Assembly: GCF_002210165.1 (NCBI RefSeq)
Contig: NZ_AQQP01000012.1
Coordinates: 62,001-126,000 of the forward strand
DNA: 64,000 nt
Direction: 5' to 3'
Origin: Phaeobacter sp. 22II1-1F12B
GTDB taxonomy: Bacteria > Pseudomonadota > Alphaproteobacteria > Rhodobacterales > Rhodobacteraceae
Made by a program: the position numbers and the translations under genes. How positions within the stretch are numbered: the stretch's first letter is position 1; each line of letters begins with the position of its first letter. Shown here in pieces: positions 48,151-58,645 of the stretch. Below the pieces are notes generated by a model. The model ran no database searches and was not told the origin of the DNA. It worked only from the letters and a program-made list of their open reading frames with translations.

Positions 48151-48257
48151 GTCGTCCCTCGGTTTCTTTTCCGTGTCGGCCTTTTCCGGCCCTTGTCTTG
48201 TTTAGCCCCGACAGTGTCGGGATGTTTCGGCCCGTCCCGGGGCCGGGATGTCTGCCG

Positions 48258-48440
48258 CTAGGTCAGCGGCGGCACCCCCATGTGTTTGCCCTTGCCGGGC
48301 GCGACCGCGCCGGAGAGCCGCGCGCGGCGGCGTTTCCAGACCCGGAATGCCGAGTAGCTGAGCGCCGCCTTGGCGGCCCAGAGCCCGGCAAAGCCCGCGA
48401 CCCCGACCGAAGCCAGGTGATCGTGGACGATCTGGATCAC
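48258..48440 (-). CDS. Small membrane protein in the nuo operon (unknown)
   Basis: A 60-residue frame between nuoJ and nuoK. Its GTG start overlaps the nuoJ stop (GTGA), the coupling style of the operon. One helix ([21 protein letters not shown]) is followed by a basic [10 protein letters not shown] stretch. Conservation cannot be tested here, so it may be a chance frame. Together with nuoK's leader it fills the 290-base gap. Confidence 0.45.
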   Translation of the reverse strand: MIQIVHDHLASVGVAGFAGLWAAKAALSYSAFRVWKRRRARLSGAVAPGKGKHMGVPPLT

Positions 48441-49039
48441 AGCCCCTGCCCCGGCTTGACGTCGCGAAGCTCCATCGCCTTGGCCGGATCGCGGTACATC
48501 TGGGCCAGCACGTTCTGGCGCTTGACGTCCTGACGGTGGCGCAGGGTCAGAACAATCGCGCCGATCATCGCGACAAGCAGGATGAGCCCCGCAAGCTGGA
48601 ACAGCAGGAAGTACTGGTCATAGAGGATCAGGCCAAGCGCCTGCGTATTGTGCTTGTCGACGGGCATGACCTGTGTGCGCATCGTTTCGGCCGCCTCGTT
48701 GGCCTCCCACGCGCCAAAGGCCATGACGAACTGCATCAGGATGATGAGGCCAATCAGCAGCGCGAGCGGCATGTATTTTGCCATCTCGGCCTTGAGTTCG
48801 GCGAAATCCACGTCGAGCATCATGACCACAAAGAGGAAGAGCACGGCGACCGCGCCCACATAGACGATCACGAGCAGCATCGCGACGAATTCCGCGCCCA
48901 GCAGCACGAAGAGCCCCGCCGAAGACAGGAAGGCGAGGATCAGCCAGAGCACCGAATGCACCGGCTGGCGCGCGGTGACGGTGAAAAAGCCGCCAAGGAT
49001 GGCGCTTATCGAAAACAGGTAAAAGGCAAATACGCTCAT
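48437..49039 (-). CDS. nuoJ: NADH-quinone oxidoreductase subunit J
   Basis: Membrane subunit of complex I. 200 residues, five helices. [48 protein letters not shown] is the conserved pi-bulge region (shown here in part by its key residues). Its ATG overlaps the stop of the CMD-family gene. Confidence 0.95.
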   Translation of the reverse strand: MSVFAFYLFSISAILGGFFTVTARQPVHSVLWLILAFLSSAGLFVLLGAEFVAMLLVIVYVGAVAVLFLFVVMMLDVDFAELKAEMAKYMPLALLIGLIILMQFVMAFGAWEANEAAETMRTQVMPVDKHNTQALGLILYDQYFLLFQLAGLILLVAMIGAIVLTLRHRQDVKRQNVLAQMYRDPAKAMELRDVKPGQGL

Positions 49040-49443
49040 GTTTCGGGTTCCTCGTTTTCGCCCATGGTCTCTTGCGCAAGATCGAGCGCGCGGGTCATCG
49101 CGGGTATGCCCGCAAAAACCGACATCTGACCGATCGTCTCGACGATTTCCTGCTTGCGGGCTCCGGCCTCAATCAGGTGACGCACGGTCTGGCGCACGGC
49201 GGTGTCTGCCTGAGCCCCTTGCATCGTCAGCCCGGCCAGCGTCAGCAGAAGCCGCGTCTTGGCATCCAGCCCGTCCTTGTTCACCGTGTTGCCGAACCAG
49301 AATTCCATCGCTTCCTTGGGCATGGTCGGCCACAGCGCTTCGAACCCCTTGGGCGAGAAGGTCTCAAGCGCGGGATTAAGCGCCCGCGCCATTTCCTGCG
49401 CCTGCGTCATCATCGCTTCGAAGGGGTTGCGGGGGTCGCTCAT
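49036..49443 (-). CDS. Carboxymuconolactone decarboxylase/AhpD-like protein inside the nuo operon
   Basis: A 135-residue protein. [20 protein letters not shown] and [24 protein letters not shown] match the CMD fold used by AhpD and carboxymuconolactone decarboxylase. AhpD's CxxC is absent, so it is unlikely to be a disulfide reductase. It overlaps nuoI by four bases and nuoJ by four bases, so it is fully embedded. A role in complex I assembly or protection is an inference. Confidence 0.82.
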   Translation of the reverse strand: MSDPRNPFEAMMTQAQEMARALNPALETFSPKGFEALWPTMPKEAMEFWFGNTVNKDGLDAKTRLLLTLAGLTMQGAQADTAVRQTVRHLIEAGARKQEIVETIGQMSVFAGIPAMTRALDLAQETMGENEEPET

Positions 49444-49934
49444 CGGTAGGGCGCATCCAGTTCTAGGTTGCGGGCAATTTCAGCTTCCCAGCGTTCACCG
49501 TTCTCAAGCAGCTTGGCCTTGTCATAGAACAGCTCTTCGCGGGTCTCGGTCGCGAATTCGAAATTCGGACCTTCGACGATGGCGTCCACCGGGCAGGCTT
49601 CCTGACAGAAACCGCAGTAGATGCATTTTGTCATGTCGATGTCGTAGCGCGTTGTCCGGCGCGAGCCGTCTTCGCGCGGTTCGGCATCGATGGTGATGGC
49701 CTGCGCCGGGCAGATCGCTTCGCAGAGTTTGCAGGCGATGCAGCGCTCTTCCCCATTGGGATAGCGACGCAAAGCGTGCTCACCGCGGAAACGGGGCGAC
49801 AGCGGCCCCTTTTCATGCGGGTAGTTCAGCGTTGCCTTGGGCGCGACAAAGTATTTCAGGCCGATCCAGAGACCTTTGACGAAGTCACTGAGCAAGAAAT
49901 ACTTGGCGGCGCGGGTATAGTCGATTTGGGTCAT
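49440..49934 (-). CDS. nuoI: NADH-quinone oxidoreductase subunit I
   Basis: Ferredoxin-like subunit carrying two [4Fe-4S] clusters (N6a, N6b) of complex I. 164 residues. The two motifs [16 protein letters not shown] and [16 protein letters not shown] are intact. Start ATG 49934 lies one base past the nuoH stop. Confidence 0.97.
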   Translation of the reverse strand: MTQIDYTRAAKYFLLSDFVKGLWIGLKYFVAPKATLNYPHEKGPLSPRFRGEHALRRYPNGEERCIACKLCEAICPAQAITIDAEPREDGSRRTTRYDIDMTKCIYCGFCQEACPVDAIVEGPNFEFATETREELFYDKAKLLENGERWEAEIARNLELDAPYR

Positions 49935-49935
49935 A

Positions 49936-50976
49936 TCAGCTCCCAGTGCTCCAGCGCGCGAAGGCGCCCCAGAACCAGTCGAATTTTGCGGCGAAGGCCA
50001 CGAAGACCACCCAGACGAGGCTGAACGGAAGGAACACCTTCCAGCCCAGACGCATCAGCTGGTCATAGCGATAGCGCGGCGTGATCGCCTTGATCATCGA
50101 GAAGAAGAAGAACACCAGCCCGATCTTGGCGATCATCCAGAAGATGCCGTCAGGCAGGCCGGGGATCGGCGACAGCCAGCCGCCAAGGAACAGGAGCGAG
50201 ATCAACGCGCACATCAGCACGACCGCCACAAGTTCCCCGATCATGAAGAGCAGGAAGGGGGTAGAGGAATATTCCACCTGATACCCGGCGACGAGTTCCG
50301 ATTCCGCTTCGGGAAGGTCGAACGGCGGGCGGTTGGTTTCAGCCAGCGCCGAGATGAAGAAAAGGATCATCATCGGGAAATGCGGCAGCCAGTACCAGTT
50401 GAGCAGACCGAGGTTTCCATCCTGCGCGTTGACGATGCCGCTGAAGTTCATCGAACCGGTCGAGATGATCACGCCGATGATGATCAGGCCCAGCGACACC
50501 TCGTAAGAGATCATCTGCGCGGCGGACCGCAGCGAGCCGAGGAACGGGTATTTGGAGTTCGACGCCCAGCCGCCCATGATGACGCCGTATACTTCGAGCG
50601 ACGAGACCGCGAAGACGAAAAGGATCGCCACGTTGATGTCCGAGAGCACCCAGCCATCGTTGAACGGGATCACCGCCCAAGCAACGAGCGCCATGACAAG
50701 GCTGATCATCGGCGCAAGGAAGAACACCGCGCGGTCAGCACCAGCGGGCACCACGATTTCCTTGAGGATATACTTGCCGAAATCCGCAAAGCTTTGCAGC
50801 AGACCATAAAATCCAACCACGTTGGGTCCACGGCGCATCTGGACAGCGGCCCAGATCTTGCGGTCGGCATACATCAGAAAGGCCAGCGCCACCAAGAGCG
50901 GGACGACGATCAAAAGGATCTGGCCCAGTATCAGCAGCGCGATTCCCGTGCCCGTTGTCGTAAAGAATTCAGCCAT
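49936..50976 (-). CDS. nuoH: NADH-quinone oxidoreductase subunit H
   Basis: Membrane subunit forming the quinone-access cavity of complex I. 346 residues, eight helices. [39 protein letters not shown] and EYSS are highly conserved quinone-site segments. Six bases separate it from the lipoprotein gene upstream. Confidence 0.97.
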   Translation of the reverse strand: MAEFFTTTGTGIALLILGQILLIVVPLLVALAFLMYADRKIWAAVQMRRGPNVVGFYGLLQSFADFGKYILKEIVVPAGADRAVFFLAPMISLVMALVAWAVIPFNDGWVLSDINVAILFVFAVSSLEVYGVIMGGWASNSKYPFLGSLRSAAQMISYEVSLGLIIIGVIISTGSMNFSGIVNAQDGNLGLLNWYWLPHFPMMILFFISALAETNRPPFDLPEAESELVAGYQVEYSSTPFLLFMIGELVAVVLMCALISLLFLGGWLSPIPGLPDGIFWMIAKIGLVFFFFSMIKAITPRYRYDQLMRLGWKVFLPFSLVWVVFVAFAAKFDWFWGAFARWSTGS

Positions 50977-50982
50977 AAGTCC

Positions 50983-51369
50983 TCACACCGTCGGTATCCC
51001 GTTTTCCGCGCAGTTTTCGACCACGACTTCGGCGTCGATGGTTTCCAGTCCGCGTGGCAGCGATGGCGAGATGGTGTAAACAGCATCCGCCGCCCACACG
51101 CCACCCTTTTCCTGTACTTTTGTGCGCAAATGACGTGCAAATCCGTATCCACGGATCAGCGCGTATTGCGCGGCGGCGCATTCCGCATACCCCGCCACAT
51201 CATTGTCGTTCCGGGCGCCTTTCATCACGACGCCAAACTGCACCAGATCACCATCCAGAAGCCGCGTGTCGACGCCGCCATAGACGGGCCGGTAAGCCGA
51301 TCCACCCGAGGTCGCCCCCGCGTCGCAGCCGGTCAGGACCAGCGCCGATATGATCGCGGTGCGAATCAT
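50983..51369 (-). CDS. Putative lipoprotein in the nuo operon
   Basis: A 128-residue protein with a short signal peptide ending in lipobox LVLTGC, then a Gly/Ala-rich linker and a small domain with two further cysteines (YAECAAA and VENCAENG) that could form a disulfide. It overlaps nuoG by four bases. Located between nuoG and nuoH, where Rhodobacteraceae often carry an extra small gene. Function unknown. Confidence 0.72.
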   Translation of the reverse strand: MIRTAIISALVLTGCDAGATSGGSAYRPVYGGVDTRLLDGDLVQFGVVMKGARNDNDVAGYAECAAAQYALIRGYGFARHLRTKVQEKGGVWAADAVYTISPSLPRGLETIDAEVVVENCAENGIPTV

Positions 51370-53381
51370 TCAGCCGCGATCTGCTGGGCGCGTGCTTTGA
51401 CGCCTGCGGAGAGTTCCGCCATCAGCGCGCTGGCCCGTGCAATCGGGTTGGTCAGATAGAAATCAGTGATTGCAGGACGGAAGGTCGCCTTGCCGAGTTC
51501 ACCGGCCTCGAGCTTTTCAACCGCGTTTTCAGGTACTTCGTCCACCTTGCCGAGATGCGGTACGGCTTTGACGAGTTCCTGACGGAGCTGCGCGATGCTG
51601 TCGAAGGGCAGTTCTTCGCCGGTTTCGCCTGAAAGCGCCCGCAGGATCGCCCAGTTTTCCTTGGCTTCACCCGGTGCGAAACCGGCGCGCTGTGCAAGCT
51701 GCGGGCGGCCTTCGGTATTCACGAAAAGACCGGTTTCCTCGGTATAGGCCGCTCCCGGCAGGATGATGTCGGCACGATGCGCGCCACGGTCGCCGTGGCT
51801 ACCCTGATAGATGACAAAGGCGCCTTCGGCGATGTCGACCTCATCCGCGCCAAGATTATAGATGACCTCGGCCTCGGACACCTCGGCCATGCCGCCATCG
51901 CAGGTAGCGCCGATATCCATCGCCCCGACCCGGCTTGCCGCCGTGTGCAGGATCAGCAGACCGCTGTTGGTTGCCTCGGCAATGCTTTGCGCAGCGGCGA
52001 GAACGGCGGCACCGTCAGCCTCTTGCAAGGCGCCCTGCCCGACGATGACCAGCGAGGATTTCTCGCGGATCTCGTCCGAGCCGCCCATATCGACAACTTC
52101 CTGCAGCGCGGCGCGGTCGTTACCCATATGGGTGTAGTCAAAGGTCAGGTCTGCCGCATCGCCGACCAAAGCCACATTTGCGCCACGGCTCCATGCCTTG
52201 CGAATACGGGCGTTGAGCACTGGCGCTTCGACGGCTGGGTTGGTGCCGATCAGCAGTATGCTTTCGGCCATGTCGATGTCTTCGACAGCGGCGGTACCGA
52301 CGTAGGCACCCCGGTTTCCGGCGGGCAGTTTCGCCCCATCGGTACGGCATTCGACAACGCCACCCATGCCTTCGATCAACTGCTTGAGCGCAAAGGCGGG
52401 TTCGACAGAGACCAGATCACCGACGATACCGGCGACCTTCTTGCCTTTCATCGCGGCGGCGGCGGCGGTCAGCGCCTCGCCCCAGCCCGCTTTACGCAGC
52501 TTGCCGTTTTCGCGGATATAGGGCGTGTCGAGACGCTGGCGGCGCAGCCCGTCCCAGACAAAGCGTGTCTTGTCAGAAATCCATTCCTCGTTCACGCCGT
52601 CATGGTTACGCGGCAGGATCCGCATGACTTCGCGACCCTTGGTATCCACGCGGATGTTCGAGCCAAGCGCGTCCATCACGTCGATGCTCTCGGTCTTGCT
52701 GAGTTCCCACGGACGCGCGGTGAAAGCGTAGGGCTTGGAGACAAGCGCCCCGACCGGGCAGAGGTCGATGATATTGCCCTGCATGTTCGAGTTCAGGGTC
52801 TCGCCCAGATAGGACGTGATCTCGGCATCTTCGCCGCGACCGGTCTGGCCCATCTGGTGAATGCCAGCGACCTCGGTGGTGAAGCGAACGCAGCGGGTGC
52901 AAGAAATGCAGCGCGTCATGTGGGTTTCGACCAGCGGACCAAGATCCAGATCCGTCGAGGCGCGCTTGGCTTCGCGGAAACGCGAGAAATCCACGCCATA
53001 GGCCATCGCCTGATCCTGAAGATCGCATTCGCCGCCCTGATCACAGATCGGACAGTCGAGCGGGTGGTTGATCAGGAGAAACTCCATCACCCCCTCGCGG
53101 GCCTTCTTGACCATCGGCGAATTCGTCTTGACCTGCGGCGCCTGCCCTTCGGGACCGGGGCGCAGATCGCGGACCTGCATCGCGCAGGAGGCGGCGGGTT
53201 TCGGCGGACCGCCCACGACCTCGACCAGACACATGCGGCAGTTACCGGCGATCGACAAGCGTTCGTGATAGCAGAAACGCGGAATCTCGACCCCGACCTG
53301 CTCACAGGCCTGGATCAGGGTCATTGCCCCGTCGACTTCGATTTCGGTTCCGTCAATGTTGATCTTGCGGAGGTCAGACAT
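51366..53381 (-). CDS. nuoG: NADH-quinone oxidoreductase subunit G
   Basis: Large peripheral subunit of complex I with several Fe-S clusters. 671 residues. [2Fe-2S] ligands in [15 protein letters not shown] and a fourth Cys in PAASCAMQV; His-Cys cluster in [16 protein letters not shown]; a 4Fe-4S motif in [10 protein letters not shown]; then a molybdopterin-oxidoreductase-like domain without cofactor. Length is typical for alphaproteobacteria. Confidence 0.97.
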   Translation of the reverse strand: MSDLRKINIDGTEIEVDGAMTLIQACEQVGVEIPRFCYHERLSIAGNCRMCLVEVVGGPPKPAASCAMQVRDLRPGPEGQAPQVKTNSPMVKKAREGVMEFLLINHPLDCPICDQGGECDLQDQAMAYGVDFSRFREAKRASTDLDLGPLVETHMTRCISCTRCVRFTTEVAGIHQMGQTGRGEDAEITSYLGETLNSNMQGNIIDLCPVGALVSKPYAFTARPWELSKTESIDVMDALGSNIRVDTKGREVMRILPRNHDGVNEEWISDKTRFVWDGLRRQRLDTPYIRENGKLRKAGWGEALTAAAAAMKGKKVAGIVGDLVSVEPAFALKQLIEGMGGVVECRTDGAKLPAGNRGAYVGTAAVEDIDMAESILLIGTNPAVEAPVLNARIRKAWSRGANVALVGDAADLTFDYTHMGNDRAALQEVVDMGGSDEIREKSSLVIVGQGALQEADGAAVLAAAQSIAEATNSGLLILHTAASRVGAMDIGATCDGGMAEVSEAEVIYNLGADEVDIAEGAFVIYQGSHGDRGAHRADIILPGAAYTEETGLFVNTEGRPQLAQRAGFAPGEAKENWAILRALSGETGEELPFDSIAQLRQELVKAVPHLGKVDEVPENAVEKLEAGELGKATFRPAITDFYLTNPIARASALMAELSAGVKARAQQIAAE

Positions 53382-53384
53382 GGT

Positions 53385-53798
53385 CTATTTCGCCCTCAGT
53401 AGCACACCAATCGCGCTGGATTTGGCAATTTCCGCACGCCCGAAGGTGCAGAAGGTTTCAGGTTTGTCATAGGATACGCCGTTCTGGGCCAGGAATTTCT
53501 CGCCCTTTGCACGCATCCGGGCCTTTTCGGTATCGGATTCGACATAGGCCCTGATTTCATCGTCGCTGTAGCCCAGATCGTTGGCCTGAGCCTTGATCTT
53601 GCGCAGCGTGTTCAGCGCGCGCAGCACACGCGGGCTGATGTCATCGCAGCGGTCGCGGATCGCATCGGCAATCGCAACGGCAAACAGCGTATTCTCGATC
53701 TCGGGTACATCGCGCAACGCCGGTCGCGCGGTGGCCGAAACCGGCAGCGCAACGGTGCAGGCGAGAGCGGCGGCGATAACGGTATTGGCAAGTCTCAT
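53385..53798 (-). CDS. DUF5333 exported protein
   Basis: A 137-residue protein with an N-terminal signal (TVIAAALACTVALPVSATA). RDVPEIENTLFAVAIADAI and YSDDEIRAYVESDTEKARM match a Rhodobacteraceae family (DUF5333) habitually found beside nuoG. ATG 53798 follows AAGGAAAA; the in-frame extension upstream is less likely. It has a conserved Cys pair. Function unknown, probably periplasmic. Confidence 0.78.
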   Translation of the reverse strand: MRLANTVIAAALACTVALPVSATARPALRDVPEIENTLFAVAIADAIRDRCDDISPRVLRALNTLRKIKAQANDLGYSDDEIRAYVESDTEKARMRAKGEKFLAQNGVSYDKPETFCTFGRAEIAKSSAIGVLLRAK

Positions 53799-53895
53799 CG
53801 GGTTTTCCTTTCGTGTGAAAGGCAAACCACGGACGAGAATCGTTCCGTTAGGCAATAACAACCGCCCTTGGTACCGGTGATATGCAAATACCCGC

Positions 53896-54255
53896 TCACG
53901 GATTGCATTCCCCGGCCAGTGTCAGCGTATCGTCCACGACCGGCAATTGCTGCAAAGGTCTATCCGGCCCTGCGGACCAAATGATCCGCGAGGTGCCGTA
54001 GTTCGTGATGCAATAGCGGGTCGCCTCGAATTCACCTGCCTCGACCGCGCCTTGCGGGGCAAGAGACATATTCTTGACGGATACGGTGAACCGCTGGCGA
54101 TCATCGTCGACCTTGCTGGCCTTGGTCTTGAAATAGACCCCTTGGAACGGGAGGCGCGTTTCATCGTTCTGGGCGCATCCGGACAGCGTCACGGCAAAGG
54201 CCGCTGCAACCAGACCACGGCCGGTCTGCCGGATGATCCGAGGCAGTGTTTTCAT
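53896..54255 (-). CDS. Putative lipoprotein of unknown function
   Basis: A 119-residue protein with signal peptide and lipobox VTLSGC. The mature part is beta-rich (GVYFKTKASKVDDDRQRFTVSVKN) with two further cysteines. ATG 54255 was taken for its GGAAGAC ribosome site; an upstream ATG at 54309 is possible. It lies in the nuoF-nuoG interval with other non-nuo genes. Confidence 0.7.
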   Translation of the reverse strand: MKTLPRIIRQTGRGLVAAAFAVTLSGCAQNDETRLPFQGVYFKTKASKVDDDRQRFTVSVKNMSLAPQGAVEAGEFEATRYCITNYGTSRIIWSAGPDRPLQQLPVVDDTLTLAGECNP

Positions 54256-54309
54256 AGTCTTCCGCTCTGCACCGCGCTGTTGCGCTCCGGTCGCTTCGAT
54301 TGCCTGCAT

Positions 54310-55017
54310 CTACTTCACCCGCGAATGCACCGGGCGGTGCACCTTTTCCTTTTCGATGACGACCATCGAGTCATGAATGTGAAAGCCCGCAAACGCACCC
54401 TCCATGGCAGGGAACCGCAGGCCCTTGCGATGATACCAGTGGTGCATGTCATCCACCATGCGCCGTAGCAAGTTGAAAAAACTCGTTTTTGCCCGATACC
54501 CGCCGCCGTACTTGGGAAAATAGGCCGTGTGGAGATCTTCGATCACATAAGCACCGCCGGGCGAGAGCCGGGGATAAAGGGCCATGAGCGACGCCTCGAT
54601 ATGTTTCATCCGGTGGCTGCCATCGTCGAGAATTAAATCGACGCCGCCCATTTCATCGACCACCTCGGACAGAAACTCGGGATCGGCCTGAGAGCCGATA
54701 CGCACTTGCCCCGACTGGCCGTCGTAACGGGCGCAATCCGGGTTGATGTCGATGCCGAAAATCTTCGCATCATTCCCGAAATATTTCCGCCAGAGCTGCA
54801 GCGAACCGCCGTGGTTGACGCCGATTTCGAGAAACCGGACCGCCGTTCCGCGAAACTTCGAGAAATACCGGTCGTACAGCGGGATATAGTGATGCCACTT
54901 GTGGACGCTCGCGCCCTCGTTCGAGGCATAGATCTGTGCCAGATCGCCATCATAGCCATATTTGTCGAGGATATCCCCGGCAATATCGCCATCTTCTTCA
55001 AAGCGGAACTTCCTCAT
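54310..55017 (-). CDS. Class I SAM-dependent methyltransferase (macrocin/rhamnosyl O-methyltransferase-like)
   Basis: A 235-residue enzyme. SAM-binding FLEIGVNHGGSLQLW, then IFGIDINPDCARY, and the metal-site LILDDGSH resemble the MycE/TylF sugar O-methyltransferase group. VIEDLHTAYFP follows. It is a surprising gene within the nuo operon, but short flanking spaces suggest co-transcription. The substrate could be a sugar or lipid; no glycosyltransferase is adjacent. An insertion relative to the usual nuo order is likely. Confidence 0.82.
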   Translation of the reverse strand: MRKFRFEEDGDIAGDILDKYGYDGDLAQIYASNEGASVHKWHHYIPLYDRYFSKFRGTAVRFLEIGVNHGGSLQLWRKYFGNDAKIFGIDINPDCARYDGQSGQVRIGSQADPEFLSEVVDEMGGVDLILDDGSHRMKHIEASLMALYPRLSPGGAYVIEDLHTAYFPKYGGGYRAKTSFFNLLRRMVDDMHHWYHRKGLRFPAMEGAFAGFHIHDSMVVIEKEKVHRPVHSRVK

Positions 55018-55077
55018 CTCCCCAGAACCTCCGTTCTGCGGATGATCCGGTCAGCGCTTTGAGCCCCGAACACCATC

Positions 55078-55473
55078 TTAGCCCCGCTTGTACACGAGAA
55101 CGCTTACAGGCGTCCGCCGTGCCGTTTCATCGTCGAGCACGGTACAAGTGTTCAGCCTGCTGTAACTGGTGCCGTATTTCGCGGCCAGCGACCGGCGTTT
55201 AACATCGGTTTCCAGCTCGGCGGCTTCACGCACCTGCGCTGCAACCAGCTGGCCGTTTTTAACACGTTCATTGGTGATGGCCGAGGCCAGAACCTCATCA
55301 TAGGTGTATGCGGGGCAGCGTCCGACCATTTCGCGCGCAATGGTGCGCACGGCATAATGTTCAGGTGCAGACAGGGCCATCAGTTCGGCCGTGCGCGGGT
55401 CATCCAGATTGGCGCTGCCACCGCAACCCGCCAAGAGAACCAACCCGACCGAAATGAGAAACTGCTTGCGCAT
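55078..55473 (-). CDS. Putative lipoprotein of unknown function
   Basis: A 131-residue protein with signal peptide and lipobox LLAGC. The mature region is helical (APEHYAVRTIAREMVGRCPAYTYDEVLASAI) with two further cysteines (GRCP and LNTCTVL). Ten bases after nuoF's stop. Loosely similar in layout to the DUF5333 protein downstream, so a distant duplicate is possible but unproven. Confidence 0.68.
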   Translation of the reverse strand: MRKQFLISVGLVLLAGCGGSANLDDPRTAELMALSAPEHYAVRTIAREMVGRCPAYTYDEVLASAITNERVKNGQLVAAQVREAAELETDVKRRSLAAKYGTSYSRLNTCTVLDDETARRTPVSVLVYKRG

Positions 55474-55482
55474 GCCCTGCCC

Positions 55483-56778
55483 TTACTCTGCCGCGACCGC
55501 GCTGACGCGCCCGGTGCGTTTGTGTTTGATGCGATCTTCGATCTCGTTGCGGAAATGACGGATCAAGCCCTGGATCGGCCAGGCTGCCGCATCGCCGAGC
55601 GCACAGATCGTATGACCTTCGACCTGCTTGGTCACGTCGAGCAGCATGTCGATTTCCTCGACCTCGGCATCACCGGTCACCAGACGGTCCATGACGCGCA
55701 TCATCCAGCCTGTGCCTTCGCGGCAGGGCGTACACTGGCCGCAGCTTTCATGCTTGAAGAACTTGGAAAGACGCCAGACCGCTTTGATCACGTCGGTGTT
55801 CTGATCCATGACGATCATGCAGCCGGTGCCAAAGGACGACTTGTTTTCGCGCATCCAATCGAAATCCATAATCGCGTCTTCCAGCGCTTCCTTGGGAAGA
55901 ACCGGGCAGGACGCGCCGCCGGGGATGATCGCCTTGAGGTTATCCCAGCCGCCGCGAATACCGCCGCCGTGTTTTTCGATCAGTTCGCGCACGGGCAAGG
56001 ACATGGATTCCTCGAAGACGCAGGGATTGTTCACATGGCCGGTCAGCGCAAAAAGCTTGGTGCCCACGTTGTTGGGACGACCGAAAGAGCTGAACCATTC
56101 CGGACCGCGACGCAGAATGGTCGGCACGACAGCAATGGATTCCACGTTGTTCACCGTGGTCGGGCAGCCGTAAAGACCCGCGCCCGCCGGGAACGGCGGC
56201 TTCATCCGCGGCATGCCCTTTTTGCCTTCGAGGCTTTCGAGCAGTGCGGTTTCCTCACCGCAGATATAGGCACCGGCCCCATGCGCGAGATACAGGTCGA
56301 AATCCCAACCGGACTTGCAGGCGTTCTTGCCGATCAGGCCCGCGTCATAGGCCTCGTCGATGGCCGCCTGAAGCGCCTCGCGCTCGCGGATATATTCGCC
56401 GCGGATGTAGATGTAAGAGGCATGCGCGCCCATCGCGAAAGAGGCGACAAGCGCCCCTTCGATCAGCGTATGCGGATCGTGGCGCATGATTTCGCGATCC
56501 TTGCAGGTCGCCGGTTCCGATTCATCCGCGTTGATGACGAGATAGGCTGGGCGACCGTCGCTTTCCTTGGGCATGAAAGACCACTTAAGCCCGGTCGGGA
56601 AGCCCGCGCCGCCGCGTCCGCGCAACCCGCTGTCTTTCATCTGCTGGATGATCCAGTCGCGACCTTTTTCAAGGATGCCTGCCGTGCCATCCCAGTGGCC
56701 CCGCGCCTGCGCGCCTTTCAGCGTGCGGTCATGCATCCCGTAGAGGTTGGTAAAGATCCGGTCCTGGTCTTTCAGCAT
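55483..56778 (-). CDS. nuoF: NADH-quinone oxidoreductase subunit F
   Basis: NADH- and FMN-binding subunit of complex I. 431 residues. The FMN/NADH glycine loop [13 protein letters not shown] and the [4Fe-4S] motif [12 protein letters not shown] are intact, with a fourth Cys in [11 protein letters not shown] 56778 gives the typical [14 protein letters not shown] start; longer frames overlap the upstream DUF5337 gene. Confidence 0.96.
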   Translation of the reverse strand: MLKDQDRIFTNLYGMHDRTLKGAQARGHWDGTAGILEKGRDWIIQQMKDSGLRGRGGAGFPTGLKWSFMPKESDGRPAYLVINADESEPATCKDREIMRHDPHTLIEGALVASFAMGAHASYIYIRGEYIREREALQAAIDEAYDAGLIGKNACKSGWDFDLYLAHGAGAYICGEETALLESLEGKKGMPRMKPPFPAGAGLYGCPTTVNNVESIAVVPTILRRGPEWFSSFGRPNNVGTKLFALTGHVNNPCVFEESMSLPVRELIEKHGGGIRGGWDNLKAIIPGGASCPVLPKEALEDAIMDFDWMRENKSSFGTGCMIVMDQNTDVIKAVWRLSKFFKHESCGQCTPCREGTGWMMRVMDRLVTGDAEVEEIDMLLDVTKQVEGHTICALGDAAAWPIQGLIRHFRNEIEDRIKHKRTGRVSAVAAE

Positions 56779-56782
56779 CTCA

Positions 56783-57004
56783 TTAGCCTTTATCATTCCG
56801 GCGTGTGCGCCAGAGATTGTACGTCTGCCAGAGCGCAAAACCGAAACCGGCCAGCGCCAAAAGGTCGAACAGGGCTTGGGTCCGGTTGGACCAGCCAAGG
56901 ATTGACCCGGCGAAATTGGCGCAGATCCAGAGCACACCAATCCCGGCAATCAGCAACGCAAGGCGCTGACCCGTTTTTGTCGTCGATCTGGTTTCCGTGC
57001 TCAT
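56783..57004 (-). CDS. DUF5337 small membrane protein
   Basis: A 73-residue protein with two helices ([19 protein letters not shown] and [20 protein letters not shown]). It matches the DUF5337 family, which in Rhodobacteraceae lies between nuoE and nuoF as here. Four bases separate it from nuoF. Role unknown; an accessory or assembly part of complex I is a fair guess. Confidence 0.75.
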   Translation of the reverse strand: MSTETRSTTKTGQRLALLIAGIGVLWICANFAGSILGWSNRTQALFDLLALAGFGFALWQTYNLWRTRRNDKG

Positions 57005-57032
57005 TCTTGAATTGTGCCCTTACGCAGTTTTC

Positions 57033-58274
57033 TCAGTCTTCGTAGGTGCCGTCTTCTTTGGCGCGGCGCGAGAATTCGGTCTCGCCCCCACCCTGCAGTT
57101 CCTTGGCCTGTGCAACCCAGTCATCGCGGGTCACGCGGCCCTTGAAGCCCTGAAGGTTCTGATCGACCCAGGCGATTTCCTTGTCGGTCCAGTTGGCGAT
57201 CTGATCAAAGTGGTAAAAGCCCATCGAATGCAGCAGGTCTTCGAGTTTCGGGCCGACACCCTTGATCATCTTGAGATCGTCCGGCTGGCCGTCACGTGCG
57301 GAGTCGAGAGAGGCCGGACGGTCGGCGTCATCGGCGACCGGGGTTTCAGCCGGTTTTGCCTTGGCCGGTTTCGATTTGGCGGCAGGAGCTTTGGCCGCAT
57401 CCGTTTCCTTTGCGTCCGGTTCTGCCGATTTAGGCTTTCCCTTCTCGACGGCACGCGCTTCCTGCTCGGTCGCGCCAGTGGCATCGGCCGGTTTGCCTTC
57501 CGCCGGGCGCGGTTCATTCCGCGCGACAAGTTCCTTGTCTTTAGCCGCGGCGCCGCCGTCCTTGGGTTTACCCTGCCAAGGCGTCAGGAGCGGCACCTCG
57601 GTCCCGTCGATGCGCTTGACCGTGTCGCCGATGTCCACGGCAAGTTGCACCGAAGCGTTGTACTGCGTCCGGCCACTGTCATATTCAGTCAGCGTCACCA
57701 GCCCGGAGAGCGGTTCGGAGGCATAACGACCGTTCTGCGGACCCGGCACCGGCACCTTGCCAGCCGCCAGTTCGTCGATGATCTCGCCAAGGCGTTTAGC
57801 GGTCAGGTCTTCGTAATAGTCCTTGCCGATCTGGGCCATGGGCGCGTTGGCACAGGACCCGAGGCATTCGACTTCTTCCCAGCTGAACTTGCCATCATCC
57901 GACAGCATGTGCGGCTTGGGTGCGATCTTTTCCTTGCAGACCGCCATCAGGTCTTCGGCGCCGCAAATCATGCAGGACGTGGTGCCGCAGATCTGGATAT
58001 TGGCAATCGAACCAACCGGTTGAAGCTGGAACATGAAGTAGAACGAGGCAACCTCTAGTGCGCGGATATAGGCAAGGCCCAGCATTTCGGCGACATGCTC
58101 GATCGCCGGTCGTGTCAGCCAGCCCTCTTGTTCCTGCGCACGCCACAGCAGTGGGATGATCGCCGAAGCCTGACGGCCTTCGGGATACTTGGTCATCTGC
58201 GCTTCGGCCCATTTCTGGTTGGCCGGCGTAAAGGCGAAGGAGTCGGGTTGGTCAGGATGAAGACGACGAAGCAT
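57033..58274 (-). CDS. nuoE: NADH-quinone oxidoreductase subunit E with C-terminal helix-hairpin-helix extension
   Basis: [2Fe-2S] subunit of complex I. 413 residues, about twice the usual 170-240. Residues 1-200 hold the thioredoxin-like fold with cluster ligands in [12 protein letters not shown] and [10 protein letters not shown]. Then comes a long Ala/Lys/Glu/Pro-rich linker (about 230-330) and a C-terminal domain ([20 protein letters not shown]) of helix-hairpin-helix type. The extension is known from Rhodobacteraceae NuoE. Its start shares a base with the upstream stop. Confidence 0.95.
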   Translation of the reverse strand: MLRRLHPDQPDSFAFTPANQKWAEAQMTKYPEGRQASAIIPLLWRAQEQEGWLTRPAIEHVAEMLGLAYIRALEVASFYFMFQLQPVGSIANIQICGTTSCMICGAEDLMAVCKEKIAPKPHMLSDDGKFSWEEVECLGSCANAPMAQIGKDYYEDLTAKRLGEIIDELAAGKVPVPGPQNGRYASEPLSGLVTLTEYDSGRTQYNASVQLAVDIGDTVKRIDGTEVPLLTPWQGKPKDGGAAAKDKELVARNEPRPAEGKPADATGATEQEARAVEKGKPKSAEPDAKETDAAKAPAAKSKPAKAKPAETPVADDADRPASLDSARDGQPDDLKMIKGVGPKLEDLLHSMGFYHFDQIANWTDKEIAWVDQNLQGFKGRVTRDDWVAQAKELQGGGETEFSRRAKEDGTYED

Positions 58275-58642
58275 TAGATAGCGGTTCCTGATGTAACCAG
58301 TGCAAGGATCGAGATGCCAAGAGCACCAAGGGCCAGCAGCCCGGTTATCGTGTGTTTGAAGTGCGGCAGATTGCGGCTGCGGTAAATCCAGCCGTCATAA
58401 AGGCCGATGAAAGCGCAGACCGAAAAGAAGAATGCGGACAGCTTGATGTCGTTCAGCAGCATCACGCCGAGAGCGAAGAGAAACAGGGCGATATATCGGC
58501 CGGTCATGACCAGAGGCAGGAGTTCGCGACGATGCGTTGCACGCTCCAGCGCCACTTCAGGATCGCGGATGAAGATGACCGCGTAATAGCCTGTGATCAT
58601 GACCGTAATGGCCAGCGCGATATATGTGAGTTGCCCCATCAT
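58274..58642 (-). CDS. Membrane protein of unknown function in the nuo operon
   Basis: A 122-residue protein with four predicted helices: 8-24 ([16 protein letters not shown]), 48-66 ([16 protein letters not shown]), 70-86 and 101-118. It overlaps nuoE at TAATG, and nuoD ends 4 bases upstream, so it is cotranslated with complex I. I recognise no family beyond its habitual position. Confidence 0.7.
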   Translation of the reverse strand: MMGQLTYIALAITVMITGYYAVIFIRDPEVALERATHRRELLPLVMTGRYIALFLFALGVMLLNDIKLSAFFFSVCAFIGLYDGWIYRSRNLPHFKHTITGLLALGALGISILALVTSGTAI

Positions 58643-58645
58643 CGA

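Noticed and set aside
46090-48261. 723-codon plus-strand frame opposite nuoL and nuoK
   Set aside because: GC-rich antisense frame; highly charged, no domain, and the opposite strand encodes canonical complex I subunits.
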